Positions 1-8,295 of a stretch of 64,000 nt of DNA are shown piece after piece. A model generated the notes under the pieces. It had not been told where the DNA came from and ran no database searches. It was given only the letters and a program-made list of their open reading frames with translations. Source of the stretch: Pseudoalteromonas ostreae (GTDB lineage: Bacteria > Pseudomonadota > Gammaproteobacteria > Enterobacterales > Alteromonadaceae); the NCBI RefSeq assembly GCF_018069805.1, contig NZ_JAGPYN010000011.1, forward strand, positions 1 through 64,000, in the 5' to 3' direction. Position numbers and translations under genes: made by a program. How positions within the stretch are numbered: the stretch's first letter is position 1; each line of letters starts with the position of its first letter.

Positions 1-72
1 ATGCACCTAAGTACTTACGTAAACCCGCCGATAAAAGACCATTCTATTGTTAGCATAAAGCCAAATAAAGAA

Positions 73-148
73 TGGTGGGTCATGATGGACTTGAACCATC
101 GACCAATGGATTAAAAGTCCACTGCTCTACCAACTGAGCTAATGACCC
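73..148 (-). tRNA. tRNA-Lys (TTT)
   Basis: Read on the minus strand this is a 76-nt cloverleaf. The acceptor stem GGGTCAT pairs with ATGACCC, the D arm contains AGCTCAGTTGGTAGAGC, the anticodon loop CTTTTAA carries TTT, the T loop is TTCAAGT, and a CCA end is encoded. It decodes AAA/AAG lysine codons. Its place just downstream of cpoB matches the usual tol-pal-cpoB/tRNA-Lys neighbourhood of gammaproteobacteria. Confidence 0.97.
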
Positions 149-201
149 GCTCTTTTTGTCGCAATTTGAGTGGTTGAACCATTCGTTTGCTGCGGGCGCT
201 T

Positions 202-229
202 ATAATACTTATTTAAAAAATGAGTGCAA
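202..229 (-). promoter_or_regulatory. Promoter of tRNA-Lys
   Basis: On the minus strand a -35-like TTGCAC (224-229) is separated by 16 bp from a -10-like TATTAT (202-207). A GC-rich discriminator (GCGCCCGC) follows, as is usual for stringently controlled stable-RNA promoters. The tRNA begins about 50 nt further on. The call rests on pattern only. Confidence 0.55.
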
Positions 230-316
230 CAGAAAATGTCTCTTTTTTTAAGTTTTTATGTCTAGTTGACCAATTTTAGACCGCTTATGACAAAAAGCAG
301 TCTAATCAAGCTGATT

Positions 317-1060
317 CTACATTTTTGAAAGGCGATCAGCGGCCAATTTTGCAGCAGTTGTACTTGGGTATTGATTAAGTAAATCATTAAAGGTTTTTGA
401 CGCTTGTTCAGCTAAACCTTGCTCTTGTAATAAAGTACCAAGCTTTAACATTGCATCTGGCCGCTTATTTGAATTTGGAAATTCATTTACCACCACTTTA
501 AAATGTTCCGATGCTTTTATTGGATCATTTTTAATTGTTAGTAATTGCCCTAACCAATAATGAGCGTTAGATGCATACACAGAATTTGGATACGTTGTTA
601 AAAACGTTTGAAACTCTGGAATTGCCTGATCATAGCGCTTGTCCTTCATGATTAATGCCACTGCACGCTCATATGCCTCATTCTCAGACAGATCAGAACT
701 AATAGCTTGCGATGCAACAGGCTCTGCGTGTTGCTCAGCACTAGGTTGCGAGTAAGCTTGACTAACGCGATTTTCAATTTCTTGATACAGCTCACGTTGA
801 CGTTGCAGTACTTTTTCAAGCTTATAGGTCTGCTCTTCAGTGATCCCGCGAACTTGGCTCACTTCATCTTGCAACCTATTTAACTGTTGCTGTAACTCAA
901 CTTGTAATAAATTTCTCGACTGCATCATACTTTCAAGGGCAGCAAGGCGTTTTTCTATACTCGATTGTGAACTCGCAGCTTCTGAAACAGGAGCGGGAGC
1001 AGCCCAAACATGGGTGCTCCCGCTCAATATCATGGCTGCCAAAATAATTTTCGGCTTCAT
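317..1060 (-). CDS. cpoB: Cell division coordinator CpoB (YbgF)
   Basis: This 247-aa periplasmic protein couples Tol-Pal energy use to peptidoglycan synthesis at the division site by acting on PBP1B/LpoB and TolA (known for the family). An N-terminal signal peptide of about 20 residues ends in VWA-AP. Residues ~30-95 are a Gln/Glu/Leu-rich coiled coil, the trimerisation region. Residues ~125-245 are TPR repeats, with the typical YxxA..ll...y..Ai..F..fl..yP pattern and a second copy around EHFKVVVNEFPNS. It is the last gene of the tolQRAB-pal-cpoB operon, 13 bp after pal. Length and order are normal for the family. Confidence 0.93.
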   Translation of the reverse strand: MKPKIILAAMILSGSTHVWAAPAPVSEAASSQSSIEKRLAALESMMQSRNLLQVELQQQLNRLQDEVSQVRGITEEQTYKLEKVLQRQRELYQEIENRVSQAYSQPSAEQHAEPVASQAISSDLSENEAYERAVALIMKDKRYDQAIPEFQTFLTTYPNSVYASNAHYWLGQLLTIKNDPIKASEHFKVVVNEFPNSNKRPDAMLKLGTLLQEQGLAEQASKTFNDLLNQYPSTTAAKLAADRLSKM

Positions 1061-1073
1061 AATGTCTCTAATC

Positions 1074-1625
1074 TTAGTAAACTAGTACCGCACGGCGGTT
1101 TTTAGCGAAAGCAGATTCAGTGCGTGATTTAACCATTGGCTTTTCTTCGCCATAGCTCACTACTGACATTTGGCTTGCAGAAACACCTAAGCTTTGTAGG
1201 TATTTTTCAACTGCTTGGCCACGGTGCTCACCTAGTGCAATATTGTACTCAGGTGTACCACGCTCATCGGCATGACCTTCAATTAATACTTTAACTGATG
1301 GGTTTTTAACTAAAAATTCAGCATGTGCACGAAGTAATTCGCCGTACTGCCCTTGAATACTCGCAGTATCAAAACCAAAGTATATAACTTGCTCTTGACG
1401 TAATGCTTCGTATTTTTTAGTAAGTTCTTCTTGTGCTTGCTGCTCTGGTGTTAATGTAGCAACTTCAACTGCATCATTATCTGTTGTTTGCTCAACAGTC
1501 GCTTGATTTGATTGATTTGATTGATTTGCTGCACCTTCATCGATATCCGAAGATGAGCTACAAGCTGCTAGTGTCATAACTGGCACAGCAATTAGCAGGC
1601 CTTTAAGTATTTTATTAAGTTGCAT
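1074..1625 (-). CDS. pal: Peptidoglycan-associated lipoprotein Pal
   Basis: Pal is an outer membrane lipoprotein that binds peptidoglycan and TolB and helps constrict the outer membrane at division. I place the start at 1625 (MQLNKILKG..., 183 aa), because an AGGA motif lies at the right distance upstream and the lipobox LAAC puts the acylated Cys at residue 22; a longer reading into the end of tolB is less likely. A low-complexity linker holds a short Asn-Gln-Ser triplet repeat made by a 9-bp DNA repeat near 1502-1531. The C-terminal half is an OmpA-like peptidoglycan-binding domain (YFGFDTASI..., GHADERGTPEYN, RRAVLVY). It follows tolB in the tol operon. Confidence 0.95.
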   Translation of the reverse strand: MQLNKILKGLLIAVPVMTLAACSSSSDIDEGAANQSNQSNQATVEQTTDNDAVEVATLTPEQQAQEELTKKYEALRQEQVIYFGFDTASIQGQYGELLRAHAEFLVKNPSVKVLIEGHADERGTPEYNIALGEHRGQAVEKYLQSLGVSASQMSVVSYGEEKPMVKSRTESAFAKNRRAVLVY

Positions 1626-1660
1626 TGAGTAGATTCCTATATTGAGTAAACCAGCAAAAA

Positions 1661-3019
1661 TTACTGTAAATAAGGCGACCAAGCGGGTGCCTTTACTTGT
1701 CCATTTAGCACAGGTAACCGTGCTTTAAAGCGACCGTCCATTGATACTAGCGCTAGTACCTGCTTATTATTATGTAGCGTGCTATAGATGATCATCGAAC
1801 CATTTGGTGCTACGCTCGGTGATTCATCTAGGCGCGTTCTTGTTAATACTTGAAATGCGCCTGTAGCCAGCTCTTTCTTAGCAAGATGGTACTGCCCGTT
1901 GGTACGGTTAACCATCACTAATTCTTTGCCGTCAGGGGTAATCGAACCAGCCAGGTTCATATCACCATCAAAGGTCATGCGTTGTGACCTACCGGTCTGT
2001 AAATTTAACTTATAAATCTGAGCATTACCACCCCTTTCAGAGGTAAACACGATATCTTGACCATTCGGATGCCAAGACGGTTCAGTATCTATACTACGGT
2101 GACGGGTAAGGCGCGTTTCTTTGCGTGTAGCTAGATCTAACATATATACTTCTGTAGCGCCGTTTCTGTCTTTTGATAGCACCAATAGTAGTTTTTTACC
2201 GTCCGGTGAAAACTGTGGTGCGCCATTAATACCTTGGTGACTAGTAATTATTTCACGCTTACCAGTGTATAAATCTTGCATATAAATTTGGCTTTGACGA
2301 TTTTCAAACGTCACATACGCTAATTTAGTACCATCTGGTGACCACGCCGGAGACATAAGTGGCTCTTGCGAGCGTAATAAAACCTGCTCATTAAAACCAT
2401 CATAATCAGCAACTACTAACTGGTAAGGCTTTGGTTCATCATTACGTACAATCACATAAGCAATTTTAGTTAAAAATGCGCCGCGCTCACCGGTGAGTCT
2501 CTCATAAATAACATCACTGATGCGGTGTGCATAACGTCTAAAACCTGTATCACTGATCACACTTTCGCGTGCTTCTTGAATATGATCTTGGTTTTTAATG
2601 AGTTTACCGTTGCTCATCATTTGCGTTTCACCGCCAGTGATTTGGCCGCGAATAACATCAACCAGCTCATAGCGTACTAAGTAACGGCCATCAGTTTGCT
2701 GTTCAACCTCACCAACTAAAATAGCTTCAACGCCTTTATTAACCCATGCGGCGTAATCGACGTCAGCATCTTTGCTGGGTAACTGGGGCATGGCATTAAC
2801 ATCAATCGGTTTGAATTTACCACTACGCATTAAATCTGCAGCAATCACATCACTGAGCTTTTGTGGGATTGGCCCCACACCTTTATATTTAAATGGCACG
2901 ATCGCAATTGGTCGCGCGCCATCAATGCCTTCGGTTATGACTATTTCAAGTGCCGCGTTGGCAACACTGGCAAAGCCTAAAACGAAAATTAAACAAACTG
3001 TTTTCAACTTGTTGAACAT
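1661..3019 (-). CDS. tolB: Tol-Pal system beta-propeller protein TolB
   Basis: This 452-aa periplasmic protein of the Tol-Pal system shuttles between Pal and TolA. It has a signal peptide of about 22 residues (ending SVANA), an N-terminal domain (~25-160, with the family phrase AIVPFKYKG), and a C-terminal six-bladed propeller shown by repeated [24 protein letters not shown] and SITPDG motifs at regular spacing. It lies 9 bp after tolA and 35 bp before the chosen pal start. Length is standard. No anomalies seen. Confidence 0.96.
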   Translation of the reverse strand: MFNKLKTVCLIFVLGFASVANAALEIVITEGIDGARPIAIVPFKYKGVGPIPQKLSDVIAADLMRSGKFKPIDVNAMPQLPSKDADVDYAAWVNKGVEAILVGEVEQQTDGRYLVRYELVDVIRGQITGGETQMMSNGKLIKNQDHIQEARESVISDTGFRRYAHRISDVIYERLTGERGAFLTKIAYVIVRNDEPKPYQLVVADYDGFNEQVLLRSQEPLMSPAWSPDGTKLAYVTFENRQSQIYMQDLYTGKREIITSHQGINGAPQFSPDGKKLLLVLSKDRNGATEVYMLDLATRKETRLTRHRSIDTEPSWHPNGQDIVFTSERGGNAQIYKLNLQTGRSQRMTFDGDMNLAGSITPDGKELVMVNRTNGQYHLAKKELATGAFQVLTRTRLDESPSVAPNGSMIIYSTLHNNKQVLALVSMDGRFKARLPVLNGQVKAPAWSPYLQ

Positions 3020-3028
3020 ACCATTCCT

Positions 3029-3955
3029 TTAAAATTGTGGCTTAATTGTTAAGTTAATATTTTTTAATTGCTCAAAAACATCTTTATCTTTAGAGACCGG
3101 CAACGTATCAGCCATACGAACCGCTCTAAGCGCCGCTTCACATACTAACTTATCTCCGCCTAAAGATTTAACTTGCGTTACTAAGCCATTGAAACCTAAG
3201 CGAATATTCACTCGGCATTGTTGATTTTTCATTTTTTCATCAATTAATAAATTTTGCTGAATGCGTGCCATAATTAATGCTTTATATTTATCAACCTCTG
3301 TGCCTACCTGTTGCTGACGTATTTTATTACGTGCAGCTTGCTCTGTAGCCAGTTGCTCTTGCAGCATTTGCTCTTGTAACGCTTTTTGACGTGCCTCTTC
3401 AGCGGCTTCTGCACGTTTTTTAGCGGCTAACTCTTCACGTTTGCGATCGTCTTCAGCTTTCTTTAAGGCCTCTTCTTCCGCTTTACGTTTTTCAGCCGCA
3501 GCTTTAGCAGCAAGTTCAGCTTGTTCTTTTTGCTTTTCAGCCTGCAGTGCTTTTTCACGTTCTTTTTGTTCAATTGCACGTGCTTTTTTAGCCTGAGCTT
3601 GAGCATGTGCAGTTTCTTTCTCTTTCGCGCGACGCTCTTGCTCTAGTTTTTTGATCCGACGATCTTCAGATTCGCGCTGTTTACGTGCATCAGATGCTCG
3701 GCGCTCTAAATCACGAATGCGTTTGTCTTCAGCACGTTTTTTATCATCTTCTTTGCGTTTCAACTCAGCAATTTTTTGTTCAACCATTTTTTGGTCAACA
3801 GTCACCGCTGAAACAGCATTTTCAGCATCAGGCATAGCCTTATTCAAGGTAACTTCCATTACTGTAGGCGGTGAAGTATGAAAACTCGCCGTACCAACCA
3901 ACACGCCTATAATCGCAAGGTGCAACAACACTGATTTTATTATTGAAGCACGCAT
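3029..3955 (-). CDS. tolA: Cell envelope integrity protein TolA
   Basis: TolA is the inner-membrane protein that spans the periplasm and links the TolQR motor to TolB/Pal. The 308-aa product has one N-terminal membrane segment (~6-25). A long, highly charged Lys/Glu/Ala/Arg helix follows (~60-215, with repeats such as KKRAEAAEEARQKAL). The C-terminal globular domain (~225-308) contains paired cysteines (QQCRVNIRLGFNG ... LVCEAALRAV), as in TolA domain III. It is 1 bp from tolR and 9 bp from tolB. Confidence 0.95.
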   Translation of the reverse strand: MRASIIKSVLLHLAIIGVLVGTASFHTSPPTVMEVTLNKAMPDAENAVSAVTVDQKMVEQKIAELKRKEDDKKRAEDKRIRDLERRASDARKQRESEDRRIKKLEQERRAKEKETAHAQAQAKKARAIEQKEREKALQAEKQKEQAELAAKAAAEKRKAEEEALKKAEDDRKREELAAKKRAEAAEEARQKALQEQMLQEQLATEQAARNKIRQQQVGTEVDKYKALIMARIQQNLLIDEKMKNQQCRVNIRLGFNGLVTQVKSLGGDKLVCEAALRAVRMADTLPVSKDKDVFEQLKNINLTIKPQF

Positions 3956-3956
3956 A

Positions 3957-4391
3957 TTAACCTTTACTTCCTTCGAATGATTCGGTCATTAACCCAACAG
4001 AAGGCACACCGGCATTTTTCAAAAAGTCCATCAGTAACAATACTTCTTGGTACGATACTTTACCTGAGCCTTTGATCATTACTGGGGTTTCTGGATTTTT
4101 CATCAGTTGCAACTTGATAACAGCGGCAACATCTAATGCTTCCATCGGTTCTTCTGGATCAGTACCGATACTGACATAGTACTTACCTTGTGCATCAATT
4201 GAAGCAATGATCGGTGGCGTATCTTTAGTATCAACTAAATCTGATTCTTCCATTTTTGGCAAATCAACTTTAACGCCATGAGTGATCAAAGGCGCAGTAG
4301 CCATAAAAATAATCAGTAGCACCAGCATAACATCGATGTAAGGAACTACGTTTATCTCTGCAACAGGACGGCGTTTCTTACGCTGATACAT
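3957..4391 (-). CDS. tolR: Tol-Pal system protein TolR
   Basis: TolR is an ExbD-family inner-membrane subunit of the proton-driven TolQ-TolR motor. The 144-aa product has a short cytoplasmic N-terminus ([23 protein letters not shown]). A single membrane helix carries Asp20, which corresponds to the essential proton-path aspartate of the family. A periplasmic ExbD/TolR domain follows, with ..[19 protein letters not shown] near the end. Its start overlaps the end of tolQ by 14 bp, which suggests translational coupling. Confidence 0.95.
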   Translation of the reverse strand: MYQRKKRRPVAEINVVPYIDVMLVLLIIFMATAPLITHGVKVDLPKMEESDLVDTKDTPPIIASIDAQGKYYVSIGTDPEEPMEALDVAAVIKLQLMKNPETPVMIKGSGKVSYQEVLLLMDFLKNAGVPSVGLMTESFEGSKG

Positions 4392-5082
4392 TCGCTTTTG
4401 CCTCTATTTGGGTAGCTGCTTGACGGTGTAAAATATTGGCAAACTCTTCCATAAAGTTAATGTAGTTAGATTCCAGCTTTTCAACTTTATTAGCAAAACG
4501 GTTATAGGCAATTACGGCTGGGATTGCTGCAAATAAACCCATCGCTGTTGCAATAAGTGCTTCGGCTATACCTGGGGCAACCATTTGTAAGGTTGCTTGC
4601 TTAACTTCGCCTAACGCGATAAAAGCATTCATAATGCCCCATACAGTACCAAACAAACCAATGTAAGGACTGATAGACCCCACTGTTGCTAAAAACGATA
4701 AACTTGATTCTAATTTTTCGATTTCACGCGATAGCGCAACTCGCATTGAACGATGCGTCCCCTCCATTACAATGCTAGCACTTTGAAAAGAGTTTTTCTT
4801 ATGGCGAGCAAACTCTTTAAAGCCTGCTATAAATAATGCTTCAACGCCGGTTGGGCTAACGCTACGCGATGAGATCTCATTATAGAGTTTACTTAAATCA
4901 ACGCCTGACCAAAATTTTTGCTCAAAACGCTTAGTATTGGATAATGCATCTGAAATTGCTTTTTTACGCTGAAAAATAATTGCCCACGACATCACTGACA
5001 TAGCTACTAATGCCAGCATAACTAACTGCACAAGAAAACTTGCTTCTAGAATTAAATCTAAAAAATTAAGCCCTGAACCCAC
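4378..5082 (-). CDS. tolQ: Tol-Pal system protein TolQ
   Basis: TolQ is a MotA/TolQ/ExbB-family proton channel that powers the Tol-Pal system. The 234-aa product has three hydrophobic segments (about 15-37, 135-160 and 170-195) and the family's conserved stretch [24 protein letters not shown]. The reading starts at GTG (5082) with a good AGGAG six bases upstream. A TATAAT-like -10 lies near 5123-5128 on the minus strand, so the tol operon probably has its own promoter here. ybgC, which often precedes tolQ, is missing. Confidence 0.95.
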   Translation of the reverse strand: MGSGLNFLDLILEASFLVQLVMLALVAMSVMSWAIIFQRKKAISDALSNTKRFEQKFWSGVDLSKLYNEISSRSVSPTGVEALFIAGFKEFARHKKNSFQSASIVMEGTHRSMRVALSREIEKLESSLSFLATVGSISPYIGLFGTVWGIMNAFIALGEVKQATLQMVAPGIAEALIATAMGLFAAIPAVIAYNRFANKVEKLESNYINFMEEFANILHRQAATQIEAKANVSA

Positions 5083-5571
5083 ATTAAACTCCTAATAAGA
5101 TTTCTTGTATAAATAACATTTCATTATACGCTAGGTATATGACCGAAAAAATGGCCAAAAGTTGCAACTAGTGTATCTATTCAGCTCAGTACTGACAACG
5201 CTATTGCTGTGAATTAGCAACAAAAAACGTTGAAGAGCAGGCTGACACCATTTTTATTGCCATGTTCGGCAATATCAACACAACTATTTAAGGCTGCGCT
5301 ATCAAGTTAAACACATATTGTGATGCTTATTTATAAACAAAAACCGTGTAAAACACCCTGTTTATTCACTCTTAATGAATAAACAAGCATAATTGACTAT
5401 AAGCATAGTCATTGCAACAGTTTAACTAATCTATAAAAAAATCACTAAAACAAATAAAACATTATAAATTCAATAGATTAATATACGACCGTGAACTTTA
5501 TGAACAAAAATAAAGCGCTCACAAAAACCTTGCTATTAGTTTTTTTTATCTGAAAATTAAATTTTTCTAGT
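5083..5571. other. AT-rich gap upstream of tolQ with two palindromes
   Basis: No protein gene is supported on either strand. The sequence is AT-rich and contains two perfect inverted repeats: TGTTTATTCA / TGAATAAACA with a 7-nt loop (5359-5385), and TGACTAT / ATAGTCA with a 4-nt loop (5394-5411). Neither is followed by a U-run, so operator sites or RNA hairpins are as likely as terminators. A -10-like element for tolQ is at 5123-5128. ybgC, common between ruvB and tolQ in gammaproteobacteria, is not found here. Confidence 0.5.
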
Positions 5572-5600
5572 TTGAACAAAAACCAACTATTGCGTATTAT
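5572..5600 (+). promoter_or_regulatory. Strong sigma70-type promoter of a candidate sRNA
   Basis: TTGAAC (5572-5577) is followed, after exactly 17 bp, by TATTAT (5595-5600). The predicted start is near 5607. No convincing open reading frame follows, while a rho-independent terminator lies about 180 bp downstream. The promoter and terminator therefore define a short untranslated transcript. Confidence 0.6.
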
Positions 5601-5606
5601 TCTCCC

Positions 5607-5785
5607 ATACCGAGCTAGTGCAGCAATGAATACTTCATTCAGCCCAGTTCTTTGCAATATGATTCTGATTTTTCGTATTGCTATGCTTAAAGTCTTCTTG
5701 ATAAAACTTGATGAATTTAAGCAGTGTTACTTAGATTACTTCCTTCAACTTGTTGTTTGCCCGCATTTTATGCGGGCTTTTTTTT
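5607..5785 (+). ncRNA. Candidate trans-acting small RNA (~180 nt)
   Basis: A good promoter just upstream and a classic terminator (GC-rich hairpin plus eight T) at 5759-5785 bracket about 180 nt of non-coding sequence, in a gap between ruvB and tolQ that both run the other way. The predicted RNA has a small 5' hairpin (ATGAA-TAC-TTCAT), a longer stem closed by GCTTAAA/TTTAAGC, then a single-stranded pyrimidine-rich stretch (TTACTTCCTTCAACTTGTTG) before the terminator, the layout expected of an Hfq-dependent sRNA. I do not recognise it as 6S, Spot 42, GcvB, RyhB or Qrr. A 73-codon frame starting at a TTG lies over it, but its start codon is the -35 box and it lacks a ribosome binding site, so I do not believe it is a gene. 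Confidence 0.55.
5759..5785 (+). terminator. Rho-independent terminator of the candidate sRNA
   Basis: GCCCGCAT (5759-5766) pairs perfectly with ATGCGGGC (5770-5777) around a 3-nt loop, followed by eight T. The T-run is only on the plus strand, so it ends plus-strand transcription, although both flanking genes are on the minus strand. Confidence 0.85.
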
Positions 5786-6015
5786 GCCTGTAAATCACGC
5801 ACAGCATACCTCGCTATGGCGCATACAATATCGTTTACAAACTTAACAGCATGTGAATTGCATTAGCCCAAATAACTAAAGAATCTAAACTTTGTGTAAT
5901 ATGCTAATCACGCGATTAACTTAAACACAGCGAAAGACACGACAAAAAAACAGTGTGGTATGTGAGGTGGGTTTGTAGCCATACTCACACGTACAGCTAC
6001 AATAAAAAATGTACT

Positions 6016-7023
6016 TTATTCTTGTTTTGGTAATAAGCCAAAGTGATGATAGGCGTTATCAGACACAATACGCCCTCTTGGCGTACGTTGGATAAATCCT
6101 TGCTGGATTAGATAAGGTTCGATCACATCTTCAATGGTTTCTTTTTCTTCACCGATAGCGGCGGCTAAGTTCTCTAATCCCACCGGCCCCCCCATAAATT
6201 TTTCAATGATCGCGAGTAAATATTTACGGTCCATATAATCAAAACCGCTTTTATCTACATCAATCATGTTAAGTGCCAGCTCTGCCACTTCGGCATTTAC
6301 AGTACCGTCTGATTTTACTTGGGTGTAATCACGCACTCGCCGCAATAGACGGTTTGCTATACGTGGCGTACCACGAGAGCGTTTAGCAATTTCGATGGCA
6401 CCTTCATCACACATGGCTAAATTTAAATAATGAGCAGAGCGCCCCACTATAGTCGATAAATCTGCCACCGAATAAAACTCTAAACGCTGTACAATACCAA
6501 AACGGTCTCTAAGCGGTGAGGTTAACGAGCCTGCGCGAGTGGTTGCCCCAATTAAAGTAAAAGCGGGTAAATCGAGCTTAATGGAACGAGCTGCGGGCCC
6601 TTCCCCAATCATTAAATCGAGTTGATAATCTTCCATTGCCGGATAGAGTATTTCTTCAACTTGTGGGCTTAGCCTATGTATTTCATCAATAAAAAGTACA
6701 TCGCCTTCTTCAAGGTTGGTCAGTAGTGCGGCTAAATCACCGGCTTTTTCAAGCACTGGGCCCGAAGTTGTTTTAATACTGACATTCAGCTCATTGGCAA
6801 CAATGTTTGCTAGTGTGGTTTTACCCAAACCCGGCGGGCCAAATATTAATAAATGATCAAGCGCTTCACCCCGACTCCGTGCAGCTTCTATAAATATTTC
6901 CATTTGCTGTTTAACATGGGGCTGACCAGTATAATCGGCTAATAATTTTGGTCTAATCGCGCGATCGACTACATCTTCATTACTTTGTTCAGTCGCATCT
7001 ATTAAACGATCCGCTTCAATCAT
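6016..7023 (-). CDS. ruvB: Holliday junction branch migration DNA helicase RuvB
   Basis: RuvB is the hexameric AAA+ motor that pulls DNA through the RuvA-bound Holliday junction during recombinational repair. The 335-aa product has the RuvB N-terminal arm, Walker [10 protein letters not shown] at 62-70, Walker [10 protein letters not shown], sensor motifs ([23 protein letters not shown]) and the winged-helix C-terminus ending in a PRGR segment. It lies 7 bp after ruvA, as the last gene of ruvC-ruvA-ruvB, and is probably SOS-induced through the LexA box upstream of ruvC. Confidence 0.97.
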   Translation of the reverse strand: MIEADRLIDATEQSNEDVVDRAIRPKLLADYTGQPHVKQQMEIFIEAARSRGEALDHLLIFGPPGLGKTTLANIVANELNVSIKTTSGPVLEKAGDLAALLTNLEEGDVLFIDEIHRLSPQVEEILYPAMEDYQLDLMIGEGPAARSIKLDLPAFTLIGATTRAGSLTSPLRDRFGIVQRLEFYSVADLSTIVGRSAHYLNLAMCDEGAIEIAKRSRGTPRIANRLLRRVRDYTQVKSDGTVNAEVAELALNMIDVDKSGFDYMDRKYLLAIIEKFMGGPVGLENLAAAIGEEKETIEDVIEPYLIQQGFIQRTPRGRIVSDNAYHHFGLLPKQE

Positions 7024-7030
7024 GGTTTAC

Positions 7031-7648
7031 TCACAACATTGATTTTAGAGATTCTTTGATCAGAACCTCTGTAGACATACTAGGCTTGGCCACTGATTTT
7101 ACTGTTTTTTGTGCTTGCGCCAATTTATAACCTAATGACACTAACGCAGAGATTGCATCATCTGCCGCATTATTAGCAATAAGTGCGTCAGAGGCGGGCT
7201 CTATAACTGCATTATCACTAAATGGCGTGAATAAGTCATTACCCCAATCTTTTAAACGGTCTTTCATTTCAAGTACCAGGCGCTCTGCGGTTTTTTTACC
7301 TACACCTGGCAGTTTCACTAAACTGGTGGCATCTTCGTTATTCACACAGCTAACAAATTGCTTAGCCGACATCCCTGAAAGTATTGCTAATCCGAGCTTT
7401 GGCCCAACGCCATTGGCTTTTAATAGCTCTCTAAATAATGCTCGCTCTATTTTATTATTAAAGCCAAATAATAACTGGGCGTCTTCTCTTACTACAAAAT
7501 GAGTATACACAATGGCATTTTCGCCAATGTTTGGTAAATCATAAAAGCAGGTCATTGGCATATTTACTTCATAGCCAACCCCGCTTACTTCAAGCAAAAT
7601 TTCTGGTGGTTGTTTTTCTACTAAGATGCCATTTAAGCGACCTATCAT
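7031..7648 (-). CDS. ruvA: Holliday junction branch migration protein RuvA
   Basis: RuvA is the tetrameric protein that holds the four-way junction open and loads RuvB. The 205-aa product starts with the typical [17 protein letters not shown]-fold. It carries two helix-hairpin-helix motifs in the middle ([17 protein letters not shown] and [21 protein letters not shown]) and a C-terminal domain III ([17 protein letters not shown]) that contacts RuvB. It begins 1 bp after the ruvC stop, so translation is probably coupled. Confidence 0.97.
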   Translation of the reverse strand: MIGRLNGILVEKQPPEILLEVSGVGYEVNMPMTCFYDLPNIGENAIVYTHFVVREDAQLLFGFNNKIERALFRELLKANGVGPKLGLAILSGMSAKQFVSCVNNEDATSLVKLPGVGKKTAERLVLEMKDRLKDWGNDLFTPFSDNAVIEPASDALIANNAADDAISALVSLGYKLAQAQKTVKSVAKPSMSTEVLIKESLKSML

Positions 7649-7649
7649 G

Positions 7650-8174
7650 TTATTTCCTTAATCGTCCTCTAACGGTTTTACTGGCACTGCCCGCTAGTTT
7701 TATTAAATTTTGATCGGAATGAGCATGGCATATCGCAATGGCTAATGCATCGGCGGCGTCCGCCTGCGGTGTGCCTGGTAATTTTAAAATATTTTTAACC
7801 ATATGCTGTACTTGCGTTTTGTCTGCACCACCGTTGCCAACTACAGCTTGTTTTATTTGCCGCGCTGAGTATTCAAACACCTGAACATCAGCCATAGCAG
7901 CACCAACAATTGCAGCACCTCGCGCTTGGCCTAGTTTAAGAGCTGAATCAGGATTGTGCGCCATAAACACTTTTTCAATGGCAAAGTGATCGGGTGAAAA
8001 CTGCTCAATCAGTTGGCTGATCCCTTGGTAAATCATTTTTAAACGAATAGGAAAATCATGATCAGCCAATTTAATACAGCCACTGCCTAAATAGGTAAAT
8101 TTAGCCCCTTGATGGGCAATCACCCCATAACCCGTTAATCGTGAGCCAGGATCAATCCCTAAAATAATAGCCAA
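7650..8174 (-). CDS. ruvC: Crossover junction endodeoxyribonuclease RuvC
   Basis: RuvC is the Holliday junction resolvase, a dimeric RNase H-fold nuclease. The 174-aa product begins [17 protein letters not shown], with the first catalytic Asp in GIDPGS. It continues with the Glu of [23 protein letters not shown] and the C-terminal acidic pair in [14 protein letters not shown], so the active site looks complete. The start codon is TTG; no in-frame ATG is nearby and the resulting N-terminus matches the family exactly. It is the first gene of ruvCAB and has a LexA-type operator about 50 bp upstream. Confidence 0.96.
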   Translation of the reverse strand: MAIILGIDPGSRLTGYGVIAHQGAKFTYLGSGCIKLADHDFPIRLKMIYQGISQLIEQFSPDHFAIEKVFMAHNPDSALKLGQARGAAIVGAAMADVQVFEYSARQIKQAVVGNGGADKTQVQHMVKNILKLPGTPQADAADALAIAICHAHSDQNLIKLAGSASKTVRGRLRK

Positions 8175-8224
8175 TACTTGCCCAATCAGTGTAAATAGTT
8201 AAGTACGCTAATAATGCCAGAGCA

Positions 8225-8240
8225 CTGTATAAATTACCAG
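8225..8240. promoter_or_regulatory. LexA (SOS) operator upstream of ruvC
   Basis: CTGTATAAATTACCAG has the form CTG-N10-CAG, with the AT-rich centre of the gammaproteobacterial LexA box. It lies 51 bp upstream of the ruvC start. ruv genes are known SOS targets in relatives, so SOS control of the whole ruvCAB operon is a reasonable inference. The box also sits inside a larger imperfect palindrome closed by AATAATGC and GCATTATT. Confidence 0.75.
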
Positions 8241-8252
8241 TGCATTATTGAC

Positions 8253-8280
8253 ATAAAAAAGCCCGTAAAAACGGGCTTGT
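8253..8280 (-). terminator. Terminator of the ybbA-ybbP operon
   Basis: GCCCGT-AAAA-ACGGGC (8261-8276). Read on the minus strand the hairpin is followed by TTTTTTAT. It ends transcription arriving from ybbP and insulates ruvC. Confidence 0.8.
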
Positions 8281-8295
8281 TTAATTGCTACTATT

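Noticed and set aside
5572..5793. 73-codon frame on the plus strand between ruvB and tolQ
   Set aside because: It starts at a TTG that coincides with the -35 box, has no ribosome binding site, and its end runs through the terminator hairpin. A non-coding RNA explains the region better.
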